Below the pieces are notes generated by a model, which worked only from the letters and a program-made list of their open reading frames with translations, had not been told where the DNA came from and ran no database searches. From Sphingobium sp. WTD-1 (GTDB taxonomy: Bacteria > Pseudomonadota > Alphaproteobacteria > Sphingomonadales > Sphingomonadaceae), in contig NZ_CP119130.1 in NCBI RefSeq assembly GCF_030128825.1, positions 1 to 57,709 on the forward strand: a DNA stretch of 57,709 bases, given 5' to 3'. Position 1 is the first letter of the stretch, and the number at the start of each line of letters is the position of its first letter. Below, piece by piece: positions 8,910 to 18,800 of the stretch. The translations under genes and the position numbers were made by a program.

Positions 8910-10027
8910 TGCAGGACAGGTCGGTATCCCGCCGTTCGCTGCTTCAGGCGGGTGCCGGCCTGACCGCCGCATTTGCGACGGATGTGGGGGCAGCGATCGC
9001 CGCCCCTGCCCGTCGCAAGGGTCCGCCGCTGCTCATCGCCCATCGCGGCGCATCGGCGCTGCGCCCAGAACATACGCTTGCCGCCTATGCCAAGGCGATC
9101 CAAGACGGGGCCGACTATGTCGAGCCTGACCTGGTCGCTACGAAGGACGGCGTGCTGGTCGCGCGGCACGAGAATAATATCGCGGAAACCAGCGACGTTG
9201 CCGCCCGGGCCGATTTTGCCGCGCGCAAGACGGTCAAAACGATCGACGGCGAGCGACAGGAAGGTTGGTTCACGGAGGATTTCACCTTCGCGGAACTCAA
9301 GACGTTACGCGCGAAAGAGCGGCTGGGCGCCATACGGCCCGAAAGCCAATCCTATGACGGCGCATTCCAGATCGTGTCGATGGAGGAAATCGCCGATTTC
9401 GTGGCGGCCGAATCCGCCGCGCGCGGCCGGACCATCGGCCTGATCCCGGAGATCAAGCATTCCACCTATTTCGCAGGCATCGGCCTGCAACAGGAGCAGC
9501 GGCTGATCGATATCATCGGCAAGAGCGCCTATCTGCAACGCGCGCCGTTCGCCATCCAGTCGTTCGAGGTCGCTAATCTACGCGCGTTGCGCGGCAGGAT
9601 CGGCGCCTATCCCAACATCCAGCTGGCCCAGTTGATCGGCGACCCGGCCCAGATGCCGGCCGATGTGCAGGCGGCGGGCAACAAGCGCTTCTATCGCGAT
9701 ATGCTGACGCCCGCAGGTCTTTCCGAAATCGCCAGCTATGCAGATTATCTTGCGCCCCATGTCCGGATGATCATTCCTGTGGACGAGGATCAGCGCCTGA
9801 CAAAACCCACGGGGCTCGTCGATGCCGCACATGCGGCGGGCCTTCTCGTCAGCATCTGGACCTTCCGCCCGGAAAATCAGTTCCTGGCCGCCGATTTTCG
9901 CAGCGACAAAGGCGTTTCCGCGCGCAACGAAGAAGGCAGCATTGCAGAGATGCAGCGCTATCTTGCAACGGGTGTCGATGCGATCTTCACAGACGATCCG
10001 GCTTTGGGACGGCGTGCGATTTCCTAG
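8909..10027 (+). CDS. Exported glycerophosphodiester phosphodiesterase
   Basis: 372 residues. The twin-arginine-type signal (SVSRRSLLQAGAGLTA, cleavage near AIA) is followed by the GDPD TIM-barrel signature LIAHRGASALRPEHT near residue 42 and YVEPDLVATKDGVLVARHE near 70, which carry the catalytic His pair and the metal-binding Glu and Asp. It hydrolyses glycerophosphodiesters to glycerol 3-phosphate plus an alcohol, probably in the periplasm. The length fits the GlpQ-like periplasmic group. The start overlaps the receptor stop by one base, so it was translated by coupling. The IS5 insertion upstream may reduce its expression by polarity. Confidence 0.92.
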   Translation: MQDRSVSRRSLLQAGAGLTAAFATDVGAAIAAPARRKGPPLLIAHRGASALRPEHTLAAYAKAIQDGADYVEPDLVATKDGVLVARHENNIAETSDVAARADFAARKTVKTIDGERQEGWFTEDFTFAELKTLRAKERLGAIRPESQSYDGAFQIVSMEEIADFVAAESAARGRTIGLIPEIKHSTYFAGIGLQQEQRLIDIIGKSAYLQRAPFAIQSFEVANLRALRGRIGAYPNIQLAQLIGDPAQMPADVQAAGNKRFYRDMLTPAGLSEIASYADYLAPHVRMIIPVDEDQRLTKPTGLVDAAHAAGLLVSIWTFRPENQFLAADFRSDKGVSARNEEGSIAEMQRYLATGVDAIFTDDPALGRRAIS

Positions 10028-10754
10028 GATAGAGAGAATAAAAACTGCCTATTCCAAATTCACCTCTACCGGTCATTTGATCGCCATCTGGACTGGCCAG
10101 CCACAGCAAGTCCACTTCTCTTGACCATCTGCAAGCCCGATCGCAGTTTCGGATCTTCGCGCCGCTTGTGGTCGAATTGCAGCCGTTGGTTGCGCCACCC
10201 GAGCCGGCGCGCGCAGTTGCTCCCAACGTCGATCGGCTTTCCAGTCACGTCAGGCCTGATTGGGAAAGCCTGATCCTAGTGCATCTGGAACCCGGCCCGC
10301 GCCCGTGCAATTCGTCAGCAGGGCACCGCCCATATATGCTTCGGCGTGAACCGCGTCCGCATGGTGCCATCCTCTGCTATCGTCGGGGAATCGTGATCTT
10401 TCGACCTGGATCAGGCCGCACTCGATATGCTCATACGTGCCCAGCCCCTGCCGGCAATTCCCGCCGAGAGCCTGATGTCGTCGAGCTGACGATCCTCGTC
10501 GCTTTCAGCCTGCGGTGATCCATGCCATCTGAAGCTGCCACGGTGATGGATAGGCGTCGGCAATGAAGCCGCCTCGTCACCTAGCGCTACCTCCGGCCCG
10601 TTTGGCTGCCGATATCGACCGATCTCTTCTACCCGTCAGGACAAATGCGCCATAATGACAAGGCGCCACCTGCCAAGGCATTGGCAGATGGCGCCTCACC
10701 GGGCGACCCGAAGGCTGGAGGCCCCGCATAAGCGGAGCCACCTTCGGCCGGTTT
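10028..10754. other. Intergenic region between convergent genes
   Basis: 727 bp between the converging phosphodiesterase and FecIR-linked receptor genes. I see no gene I can support. Short open frames on both strands have no recognisable features. It contains the hairpin described at 10662-10695 and a weaker GC-rich hairpin just below the receptor stop. Confidence 0.5.
10662..10695 (-). terminator. Strong hairpin downstream of the receptor
   Basis: Arms GGCGCCACCTGCCAA (10662-10676) and TTGGCAGATGGCGCC (10681-10695) pair over 15 bp with one mismatch and a 4-base loop. On the minus strand it is followed by TTGTCATT, a weak T-rich tail. Likely transcription end for the receptor at 10755. Confidence 0.55.
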
Positions 10755-13238
10755 TTAGAAGCTCATGCGAACGCCCATCGCATAGGTGGCGGGCGCACCG
10801 ACCATACGCGACGCGCCGTTCATTTCGGGATAATAGACTTCGTCCGTGATGTTTCGGCCCATGGCATAGATCGACCAGCCATGCGGCGATTCCAGCTCGA
10901 TCCGGGCATTGAGCAGCGTGTAAGCCGGCGAGGTGTTGCCGACGACCGCGTTCAGGCGGTTCGATTCCTTGCCATGATGGAAGATGTTGGCGCGGCTCTT
11001 TAGCACCCAGCCATCACCGAATCTGTAGCTGTGGACGAGGCCGACCCGACCGGTCCATTTCGGCGCACCGGGCAGCGGATCGCCGACAGTCGCGGTCACA
11101 TCGGCGATGCGGTTGGAATTAAACTCGGTGATCTTCGAATAGAGATAGGTGCCCGATGCGTCGAAATCGAGTTTGTGCCCGCCGCTGTTCAGCAGGTTGA
11201 CGTCCAGTGCGGCTTCGAAGCCGCGGGTCTTGGCCTTACCGACATTAGTGCGGCCGTTGGTGTCATTGTCGAGGCGCGTCGTCGCCTGAAGATTGTCGAA
11301 ATCATTGGCGAAGGCGTCAAGCGACAGACGGATCGGCCCTTTATAATAACGCACGCCCGCTTCATAAGCCCAGACCGTCTCGGACTGGAACGGCTCCGTC
11401 TCGGCCAGCGTCATGATCGACGTGCCATCAAAGCCGCCCGAACGATAGCCGCGCGCGACCGACGCGAAGACATTCAAATCGTCGGTGATGAACCACTGCG
11501 CGGCAGCACGGCCGGACAGGTCGTCATCCTTGAACTGCTTGTCCCACTGAAAATTGGGCGTCGTCGCGAAAAATGTGGCGTAATTGGATATGCCCCAAGG
11601 GTTATCGTCGATGTTGCGGCCCTGCGAATCCACATCGTCCTTGGTATAGCGCAGGCCCAGCGTCAGCTTGATCTTGGGCAACAACTCATAATCAGCCTGA
11701 CCGAACAGCGCGGCGCTACGGCGGCGCTGATTATGGACATTATGATATATGGTCCGCGCGGCCCAGCTGGTCCATTGGCTCTGATAGTCGATCTTGTCGC
11801 TCATGTAGAAGCCGCCGATCAACCAGTTGAAACGCCCCTGCTGCTCGTTGCGCAGGCGCATTTCGAGCGATGCCTGGCTCAGATCTTCATCGAACAGATA
11901 TTCATATTGGGGATAGGGCGTGCCATCGCCATTGCCGCCGATATTGCGCTGGCTCGACTGCCAGCCGGCGACCATGTCGAAGCGGGTGGCATCGTTCAGC
12001 AGGTGCGAAAATTGTGCGGACGCGCCTTTGATGTCGATCCGTTGCTGAAAATAGGCCCGCGAATAGAAGCTGTAGGGGTCTTTATCTTCGCCGGCATTGA
12101 GAACACTGCTGTCCTCCGCTGCGCTGATGCGGTCATATTGACGGGCATCGCCACGGTCGCGACTGGCAAAGGCCTTCAGCGTCAGACTGGTATCTGGACC
12201 GAAATCGATATCCACCGTACCGCGCGCGGCGAACAGATCCTTGTCGCCAAAGCCCTTGCGTGCGCCCGGATCGTTGATCGCAGGCACCTGTCTCTGGACC
12301 ACGCCGCCGACGCTCAGTTGCGCGCCCGCCAGATCGCCCGCGCCCTTCCCGTTCATGAAGCCGCCGCCCTGATCGGTCATCACTGCCAGTCGCACGCGCA
12401 TATTGTCGCTGACCGGACCGCCGATCGCCGCTTCCGCGCGCAGGCTGTCATAGCTGCCATAACGCACATCGGCATAGCCGTCGAACGTGTCGCGGCCGCC
12501 GCGCGTGATCGCGTTGACGACGCCGGCCGTGGTGTTGCGGCCATAGAGAGTGCCCTGCGGCCCACGCAGCACCTCGATCCGCTCCAGATCGAACAGAGGC
12601 ATGCCGAGATAGGCGTTGGAGCTTTGATAGACGCCGTCCACATGAAGGGCGACCGACGGGCTGCCATTGGGCTTGTAGTCGTCGGCGCCGCCGATCCCGC
12701 GGATGGTCAGCAGGCCATAGCTTTCGCCGCCCGTGCTGTAGTTGATCGACAGGCCCGGTACTTCATCGACCAGACTGGCGAAATCGGTAATCTTGCGTTC
12801 TGCCGCTTCCACGCCCGAAACGACGGTGATCGCCTGCGGTACTTTCGACAGGTCTTCGACCCGCTTTTGCGCGGTGACGATGATGTCACCGCCACCCGCA
12901 ACGCCCGCCCCCGCTTCGGCAGCCGACAATTCGGTCGGCGCCTTGGCGACGGCGAGCGAGATCATCGCCGCGCCCTCGTAGGAAATGGCCACGCCTCGTC
13001 CGGCGATCAGGCGGCGCAGCGCCTCGGCACGGGAAAAGCGCCCCTTGAGCGCGATCGAGCGGCGACCGGCGATGGCGTCATAGGGGAAGACCATCTGCAC
13101 GCCGGCCTGCCGACCGAACTCGTTCAGCGACGTCGCCATATTCTGCGCCGGGATGTTGAAGGCGATAGCGCGATCGCTCGCGGCACTGGCGGGCGCCGCG
13201 GCGAGGATCAAGGGTAGTGCGACGACATGAAAACTCAT
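10755..13238 (-). CDS. TonB-dependent transducer/receptor with STN signalling domain
   Basis: 827 residues from ATG 13238, chosen because GGAGGG stands just upstream and a signal peptide (SFHVVALPLILAAAPASA) follows. An N-terminal STN domain (residues about 25-95: AFNIPAQNMATSLNEFGRQA, LRRLIAGRGVAISYEG) precedes a TonB box region (DIIVTAQKR), the plug (LEVLRGPQGTLYGRNTTAGVVN-type region) and the barrel ending in Phe. STN domains contact a FecR protein in the periplasm, and fecR and fecI lie immediately upstream on the same strand. It is therefore a surface-signalling receptor controlling its own uptake operon. The ligand is unknown; the adjacent phosphatase suggests a phosphate ester. Confidence 0.9.
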   Translation of the reverse strand: MSFHVVALPLILAAAPASAASDRAIAFNIPAQNMATSLNEFGRQAGVQMVFPYDAIAGRRSIALKGRFSRAEALRRLIAGRGVAISYEGAAMISLAVAKAPTELSAAEAGAGVAGGGDIIVTAQKRVEDLSKVPQAITVVSGVEAAERKITDFASLVDEVPGLSINYSTGGESYGLLTIRGIGGADDYKPNGSPSVALHVDGVYQSSNAYLGMPLFDLERIEVLRGPQGTLYGRNTTAGVVNAITRGGRDTFDGYADVRYGSYDSLRAEAAIGGPVSDNMRVRLAVMTDQGGGFMNGKGAGDLAGAQLSVGGVVQRQVPAINDPGARKGFGDKDLFAARGTVDIDFGPDTSLTLKAFASRDRGDARQYDRISAAEDSSVLNAGEDKDPYSFYSRAYFQQRIDIKGASAQFSHLLNDATRFDMVAGWQSSQRNIGGNGDGTPYPQYEYLFDEDLSQASLEMRLRNEQQGRFNWLIGGFYMSDKIDYQSQWTSWAARTIYHNVHNQRRRSAALFGQADYELLPKIKLTLGLRYTKDDVDSQGRNIDDNPWGISNYATFFATTPNFQWDKQFKDDDLSGRAAAQWFITDDLNVFASVARGYRSGGFDGTSIMTLAETEPFQSETVWAYEAGVRYYKGPIRLSLDAFANDFDNLQATTRLDNDTNGRTNVGKAKTRGFEAALDVNLLNSGGHKLDFDASGTYLYSKITEFNSNRIADVTATVGDPLPGAPKWTGRVGLVHSYRFGDGWVLKSRANIFHHGKESNRLNAVVGNTSPAYTLLNARIELESPHGWSIYAMGRNITDEVYYPEMNGASRMVGAPATYAMGVRMSF

Positions 13239-13319
13239 TATTGCCCTCCGATGGAAGCGTCTCTCGGAGGATGGGATGGGTGGGCGCGGCACGACCTCTA
13301 TCGCAGCTGCAAAAAATTA

Positions 13320-14246
13320 TCAGCCGGCCGTGAGGGTAATGGCTCCATTTTCGCTGCGCTGCGATCGGATGCCGAACGACGCATGCAATGCGGTCAGCAG
13401 ATCATTGGGGTTGGTGGTCGTAAAACGCCCCCCCAGCCGAATGCGCGACAGCGCCGGATCGGCGATGACGATCCTGGGGTCGAGATAGCGATTAAATTCG
13501 GCCACGACGAAGTCGAGGCTCTCGCCTTCGAACACCAGTTGACCATCTTTCCAGCTGCGCGCCCGGTCCAGCGTTACCGGGTCGGCCGGTCCGATAGCCA
13601 CGTTCTGGCCGATCACGCGCGCCATCGCCCCTGCTGTAAGCCCATCGCCCCGTACGCTATCGGCCATGCCATTCAGCACGAGAAAGTCGAAGGATTCAGG
13701 TTGCTGTCGCGCATTGAAGCTGCCGGTGCCGAGTGTGAATCGTGCGCTTCCTGCCTCCAATGTCAGCTTGCCGCGCAGCGAAGCCGGAACCGTAAGGCCG
13801 ATCTCGCCACGCTCCAACCAGATGCGGCTTTCCCCCTTGTCGATCCGCCAACTGATCCGCGTGCCTGTATTAAGTTCGATCCGGGTGCCATCGTCCAGCA
13901 CCAGCGCGCGCCGTTCACCTATCGCCGTTTTGGCATGTTCGCGCGCAGTGGCGCGTACCGCCAGCAGCGCGCCGGCGACCGACGCACCACCGGCCAAGAC
14001 GCCGGCACGCAACATCCCACGGCGGTTGATGGCGGTGGGCGCCGGTTCGGCCGGACGGTCCTCGACCGCGCGTAGACGCTCCACCTGCTCGAAGGCATGA
14101 GCCACCTGGGCAAAGGCGATGGCATGGCGGGGATCGGCCGCACGCCATTGTTCGAAAGCCTGCGGCGTGACCGAGCCTGCATCGAGCGCCGCCAGCCAGC
14201 CGGCGGCTTCCTCCATCATTTTCTCTGGTGTCGGTGGCGTTGCCAT
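13320..14246 (-). CDS. fecR: FecR-family anti-sigma/sigma regulator
   Basis: 308 residues. The N-terminal cytoplasmic domain has the FecR_N signature (EEAAGWLAALDAGSVTPQAFEQWRAADPRHAIAF, read in parts: AAGWLA, FEQW, HAIAFAQ). One membrane segment lies near residues 75-95 (GMLRAGVLAGGASVAGALLA), followed by a periplasmic FecR domain (LDDGTRIELNTGTR) and a C-terminal STN-interacting part. It relays the receptor state to the FecI-type sigma factor. Its start lies inside the sigma gene (31-bp overlap), so the two are translated together. Confidence 0.92.
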   Translation of the reverse strand: MATPPTPEKMMEEAAGWLAALDAGSVTPQAFEQWRAADPRHAIAFAQVAHAFEQVERLRAVEDRPAEPAPTAINRRGMLRAGVLAGGASVAGALLAVRATAREHAKTAIGERRALVLDDGTRIELNTGTRISWRIDKGESRIWLERGEIGLTVPASLRGKLTLEAGSARFTLGTGSFNARQQPESFDFLVLNGMADSVRGDGLTAGAMARVIGQNVAIGPADPVTLDRARSWKDGQLVFEGESLDFVVAEFNRYLDPRIVIADPALSRIRLGGRFTTTNPNDLLTALHASFGIRSQRSENGAITLTAG

Positions 14247-14791
14247 AAGCGCGAAAACGGGGCCCTTTCTTCCTGCGGTGGCGCTTCCTGCATCGCATAG
14301 GCAAGAATGGCCAGCCCTTTGGCAAGATGCTTCTCTACAGTAGAGACCGACAAACCCATCCGCACCGCTATATCGCCCGGCAATAATCCTTCGATCCGCC
14401 GCATCTTCACCACCGCGCGCGCCTGTGGCGGCAATTGCTCCATCAGCGCGATCAGCCGTGCCAGCTCCATATTGCCCGATAGCACTGCAAATTGATCCGG
14501 CGCGCTATCGGCAATTTCCATCGCTTCCATATCGGCCAGATGCTCGAACCGCACGACGGTGGCGCGACGATGACGTTCATGCGCCAGATTGCGGATGATG
14601 GTGAGGACGAAGCTGCGGGGATTGACGATCTCGCGATGATGCGACGCATTGATCGCGCGGGCATAGGCCTCCTGCACCAGATCCTCGGCCTCGGCCGTGG
14701 GGACCAGCCGAGCCGCCTGCCGCCGGAAAGCGACCCGGTGCGGCAATATCTCATCAATGAACCAGCGGTCTACATCCCTCAACCAGGTCAC
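14216..14791 (-). CDS. fecI: FecI-type ECF sigma factor
   Basis: 191 residues. Region 2 (LVPTAEAEDLVQEAYARAI, NPRSFVLTIIRNLAHERHRR) and region 4 (LEQLPPQARAVVKMRRIEG through MGLSVSTVEKHLAKGL) are clear. I chose GTG 14791 because a GGGGGAA ribosome-binding sequence precedes it at good spacing and the product then has normal length. It directs RNA polymerase to the receptor operon when released by the FecR protein. It is divergent from the PhoD gene at 14916, so the 124-bp gap probably holds promoters for both. Confidence 0.9.
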   Translation of the reverse strand: MTWLRDVDRWFIDEILPHRVAFRRQAARLVPTAEAEDLVQEAYARAINASHHREIVNPRSFVLTIIRNLAHERHRRATVVRFEHLADMEAMEIADSAPDQFAVLSGNMELARLIALMEQLPPQARAVVKMRRIEGLLPGDIAVRMGLSVSTVEKHLAKGLAILAYAMQEAPPQEERAPFSRLWQRHRHQRK

Positions 14792-14915
14792 GGCGGCTTC
14801 CCCCTTCAGATGAGCGGGGCGGTTAGTCAGTCGGCATGACAATATCGGGACAATATCCACATTCGTCGGGGGTCGCTGTCGCATTACTGTCAAACGCCGC
14901 CGATAGGGCCGCCCG

Positions 14916-16412
14916 ATGCAAGCCTCTCCCTGGCATCGCCGCGCCGTGCTGGGCGCCATGGTCGCGCTTGGCGCCACGCCGCTCCGGGTGCTCGCCGCAC
15001 CCTTCACTGCGCAGGCCGACCCCTTTGCGCTCGGCGTCGCCAGCGGCGATCCATCCCGCGACGGCTTCGTTTTGTGGACGCGCCTCGTCGGCCCCGACGC
15101 CCACCCTCTTCGGGCCGGATCGATCCCGGTCCGTTACGAGGTCGCCGAGGATGAAGGATTTCGCAACATCGTCCGGACCGGCGCATTGAACGCGCATCCC
15201 GAGGCGGCGCACAGCATCCATCTCGAACTGACCGGACTACGACCGGGGCGCCCCTATCATTATCGCTTCCATGCGCTTGGCGCGACCAGCCCGGTCGGGC
15301 GTACCGCAACCGTGCCGGACCGCACCAACCGGTTGCGGCTGGCGCTCACATCCTGCCAGCATTGGGAATTGGGATGGTTCGGCGCCTATCGCGACATGCT
15401 GGCGGGCGATCCCGACCTGATCGTGCAGGTCGGCGACTATATTTACGAAACATCCTATCCCGACCAGCCCAAGGTCCGCGATTTCGGCGCGCCCGAACCA
15501 CGCGATCTGGATGGGTACCGCGCCCGCTACGCCCTCTATCGCACCGATCCGGATTTGCAGGAAGCGCACCGGCGCGTGCCCTGGCTCGTCACATGGGACG
15601 ATCATGAGGTGCTGAACGATTATGCCGCGCTCGCCAATCGAGAGGGGCTACCTCCCGAAATTTTCGCGGCGCGGCGAGCGGCGGCCTATCAGGCCTATTT
15701 CGAACATATGCCGATCCGCCCCAGCCTGTGGCGCTCCATGGCCAGCCCGCGCCTCTATCGTGGGGTGGACTGGGGCGAACTGGCATCGCTTTCCATGCTC
15801 GACACGCGCCAATTCCGGTCCAACCCGCCATGCGCGGCGCCGTCGGTAGCCCGCAACGTCCGGCTCGATCATTGCGCCGAACGGTTGGCGCCCGATCGGA
15901 CCATGCTGGGACAGGCGCAGGAGGCATGGCTGGCTCAGCGCCTTTCCCAAGAGCGGCGCCCTTGGACTTTATTGGCGCAGGGCGTGTTTTTTGCGCCGCT
16001 GGCGCTCGATGGCGGGGGTGACGCTGTCTATAGCGACCAGTGGGACGGCTATGTCGCAGGCCGCTCACGGCTGCTGGATCAGCTCGCCCGCCCCAATGTC
16101 CGCAATCCCCTAATTCTAAGCGGCGACGTCCACAGTTTTTGGCTGAATGATCTGCATCGGGCGGATGGCACCCCGCCAGTGGCGACCGAAATCGTCACCT
16201 CCGCCCTTGCTGCCCAATCGCCGCCAGCCGGCCGCTTCGGCGAGGTTCGCGCAAATAACCCCCACATCCGCTTTCATGACCTGAACCATAGCGGCTACGT
16301 CCGCATCGAGATCGAACCGACGCGACTAGTGGCACAATTTCGTGCACTGAATCTGAAATCGGCCCGGGCAAAGCCCAAGATCCTGCAACAGGTGGAACAG
16401 GATATCAGGTAG
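14916..16412 (+). CDS. phoD: PhoD-family alkaline phosphatase/phosphodiesterase (second copy)
   Basis: 498 residues. It has a short export signal with two arginines (WHRRAVLGAMVALGATPL) and an N-terminal PhoD domain (FALGVASGDPSRDGFVLWTR). The metal-ligand motifs are QVGDYIYET near 172, VTWDDHEVLND near 226 and LSGDVHSFW near 401. It is clearly diverged from the copy at 2867, so it is not a recent duplicate. It is read divergently from fecI, so control together with the signalling receptor is plausible. Substrate range (mono- or diesters) is not decidable from sequence. Confidence 0.9.
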   Translation: MQASPWHRRAVLGAMVALGATPLRVLAAPFTAQADPFALGVASGDPSRDGFVLWTRLVGPDAHPLRAGSIPVRYEVAEDEGFRNIVRTGALNAHPEAAHSIHLELTGLRPGRPYHYRFHALGATSPVGRTATVPDRTNRLRLALTSCQHWELGWFGAYRDMLAGDPDLIVQVGDYIYETSYPDQPKVRDFGAPEPRDLDGYRARYALYRTDPDLQEAHRRVPWLVTWDDHEVLNDYAALANREGLPPEIFAARRAAAYQAYFEHMPIRPSLWRSMASPRLYRGVDWGELASLSMLDTRQFRSNPPCAAPSVARNVRLDHCAERLAPDRTMLGQAQEAWLAQRLSQERRPWTLLAQGVFFAPLALDGGGDAVYSDQWDGYVAGRSRLLDQLARPNVRNPLILSGDVHSFWLNDLHRADGTPPVATEIVTSALAAQSPPAGRFGEVRANNPHIRFHDLNHSGYVRIEIEPTRLVAQFRALNLKSARAKPKILQQVEQDIR

Positions 16413-16438
16413 GCGACAACTGCATTTAGCCCGGCTAA

Positions 16439-16483
16439 AAGACATGAGCGACCAGGCGTTAAACTGATCGCTCATCATGTCTT
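16439..16483. terminator. Inverted repeat between converging genes
   Basis: AAGACATGAGCGA (16439-16451) pairs with 16468-16483 apart from a 3-base bulge. It sits between the 3' ends of phoD and the catalase remnant, where it could stop transcription from both sides. Confidence 0.55.
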
Positions 16484-16486
16484 CTC

Positions 16487-17900
16487 TCAAGCCAGCATAC
16501 GCAGCGATGGTTCGCGGTCATAGAAGCGGAGAGCCGCCGCCTTGACGAACGCTGCATCGACCCCCGTGACGCCCGCGTCGGGCACCACGCCGGCCTTGTC
16601 GAGCAAGGGCTGCGCTGTCTCATTCGCGCCAATCGCCTTGAGATGGCCAAAGGCGTTCATCACAAATTCGACCGCCGCGCCTTCGTTCAGCAGCGTCGCG
16701 CAGCCCTCCTGCGACACTATGATCGCCACGGCATCGAAAATCTGACTCGGCGATCCTGCCAGCTGACCATCGGCCTTCTGCTGCTTGCCGTTGGAGAGCT
16801 TTGCGCCACCGACTTTGGGCGCGACGATCACAGCCTTGCCCTTGGCTTTTTCTACTGCCGTGACGATTGCTGCCAGTTCGTCCGCATCGCTGCCGTCCGC
16901 GATCAGAATGCCGACTTTGCGCCCCTCAAGCGTCGCCAGCATATTCTTATGGATCGAAAGTGCGTCCGAAGGCGGCATGTCGATCGGCTCCTTGGCGGCG
17001 GGCGTCTTTTTCGGCAGATCGATCGCTAAGCCGTCCGCAACCCGGCTCGCCAGGTCTTCGTCCACATTGCGTAGATTGGCCACCATCCGGCCGGGCACCT
17101 GATCGAGCTGTGCCACCTTCGAGAGTTCGAACACGAAGGACGAGGCGATATGGGCTTGTTCACTGATCGTCTGTGAACGGTAGAATAAACGCGCCTGACT
17201 GTAATGATCGGCGAAGGTTTCCGCCCGCACGCGCAGCTTGTCGCCGCTCTCTTCAGGGCCAGTGGCGGCGTTTGCCGTTACAAAGCCGACGTCCGGGCTT
17301 TCGCGCGGTCCACCTTCCTCGCCATGCGCCGCCAGGCTGTTGGGTTCATAATTGGCACGGCCCTTGGGCACCATCGTCTGCATTTTTCCGTCCCGCTGGA
17401 AATTGCCGAACGGACAGCGCGGTGCGTTTACCGGGATCTGATGGAAGTTGGTGGTGCCGAGACGTGAATTTTGCGTATCCAGATAGGAGAAGAGCCGGCC
17501 CTGAAGCAGCGGATCATTCGAAAAATCGATGCCTGGCGGAACATTCGAGGGCAGGAATGCGACCTGCTCGGTTTCGGCGAAGAAATTGTCGACATTGCGG
17601 TTGAGCGTCAGTGTGCCGATCAGGCGCACGGGCACATCCTCTTCCGGGATGAGCTTGGTCGCGTCGAGCACGTCATAGGGTTGCGCCTCGGCAAACGCCT
17701 CGTCGAACAATTGGATACCCAGATCCCATTGCGGGAAATCGCCGGCGTCGATCGCCTCGAACAGGTCGCGGCGCTGATAGTCATTGTCCGCCGCCTGGAG
17801 CTTCAGCGCTTCGTCCCAAATGGTAGACTGAATCCCAAGTCGGGGCTTCCAGTGGAACTTGGCCCAGTCGGCCCGAAGCTGCGATTTTGGCCAGGTTGAA
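16487..17900 (-). pseudogene. katE: Large-subunit catalase (KatE type), N-terminally truncated
   Basis: About 465 C-terminal residues remain. From AKFHWKPRLGIQS the catalase core is recognisable, including LFSYLDTQNSRLG with the haem-ligand Tyr. A flavodoxin/DJ-1-like C-terminal domain (GRKVGILIADGSDADEL) marks the large-subunit class of about 700 residues. The first third, including the catalytic His, is missing, cut at about 17900 next to the recombinase gene. The open frame continues upstream only through foreign sequence. Non-functional as a catalase. Confidence 0.85.
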
Positions 17901-17927
17901 GAACGAACACTGAACGCTTGATTGATT

Positions 17928-18800
17928 CTACCAGGACCGTTGCTGACCACCGACCTCGTAGATATCGGCTTCCATGGAGCAATTGTAGCTCTCTGCGATG
18001 TTGAACATCTCGGAGAGGAGGCTTTGGATTTCCTCATCAAGGGAAATGCCATCCGGATCGGGGTCATAGGCGACGGTCAGTTTGTAATCACAATTGCCGT
18101 TTTTTACCATGGCGTAGTCGCGTTCCAGCATCGCCTCAATCCGCTCCCGAGCGGGTTTTCTACCTCTTCCACGCTTGTTGAAGTTCTCGATAATCAGATG
18201 CAGGGCGATGCTGGCAGTGGGCGGCTTTTCCGGCAGTTTGGTCTTTGACGGAATAATGTCGAGCGCCCGATAGACGGTCATTCGTGAGACCTTCAGGTCG
18301 CGGGCAACGCGGGCCTTGCTGGCGCCGGCGGCAAGGCGACGGCGGATTTCATCGTCATCGACGTTCTTCTTCCGGCCTTTGTAAACGCCTTCGGCGCGCG
18401 CCGCTTCGATCCCGGCGCGCTGACGATCCTTGATGAACTTCAGCTCCATATCGGCGACCATGCCGAGTATGGTGATGACCATTCGCCCCATGTCGCCCGC
18501 CGTCGTCACCTCTGGCTCAAGGATGCGCAGCGAAGCTCCCTTTTCATCAAGCTCATGCACCAGGTTCAGGACATCGCGCGTGGAGCGGCCGAGCCGGTCG
18601 AGCCGCAGCACGACCAGCTCGTCGCCGGTGTGCATAAACTGCATGATCGTTTCCAGTTCCGTGCGCCCGCTCCGCGAGGCCCCCGATCCGGTCTCGGAAC
18701 GGATAATTTCGCAACCTGCATTCTTGAGGCGGCCAATCTGGATATCCAGATCCTGGTCCGTGGTGCTGACGCGGGCATATCCGATACGAGCCAAGTGCAA
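17928..18800 (-). CDS. tnpR: Serine recombinase (Tn3 resolvase-like) with an extra C-terminal domain
   Basis: 290 residues, against about 185-200 for ordinary Tn3 resolvases. Residues 1-135 are the catalytic domain: IGYARVSTTDQDLDIQI with the nucleophile Ser, and LVVLRLDRLGRSTRDVLNLV. Residues about 140-180 are a helix-turn-helix (IRRRLAAGASKARVARDLKV). Residues about 185-290 are an added domain (ASIALHLIIENFNKRGRGRK, DGISLDEEIQSLLSEMFNIA) that I do not recognise. It would resolve transposition cointegrates at the adjacent res-like region. It lies close to the tnpA remnant and probably belongs to the transposon. Confidence 0.88.
   Translation of the reverse strand: MHLARIGYARVSTTDQDLDIQIGRLKNAGCEIIRSETGSGASRSGRTELETIMQFMHTGDELVVLRLDRLGRSTRDVLNLVHELDEKGASLRILEPEVTTAGDMGRMVITILGMVADMELKFIKDRQRAGIEAARAEGVYKGRKKNVDDDEIRRRLAAGASKARVARDLKVSRMTVYRALDIIPSKTKLPEKPPTASIALHLIIENFNKRGRGRKPARERIEAMLERDYAMVKNGNCDYKLTVAYDPDPDGISLDEEIQSLLSEMFNIAESYNCSMEADIYEVGGQQRSW

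Noticed and set aside
10168..10518. 116-codon plus-strand open frame between converging genes
   Set aside because: Pro/Arg-rich composition, no start signal and no domain.
11031..13217. 728-codon open frame on the plus strand
   Set aside because: It is the antisense shadow of the TonB receptor at 10755-13238, has no domain pattern, and is open only because of the biased codon use of the real gene.
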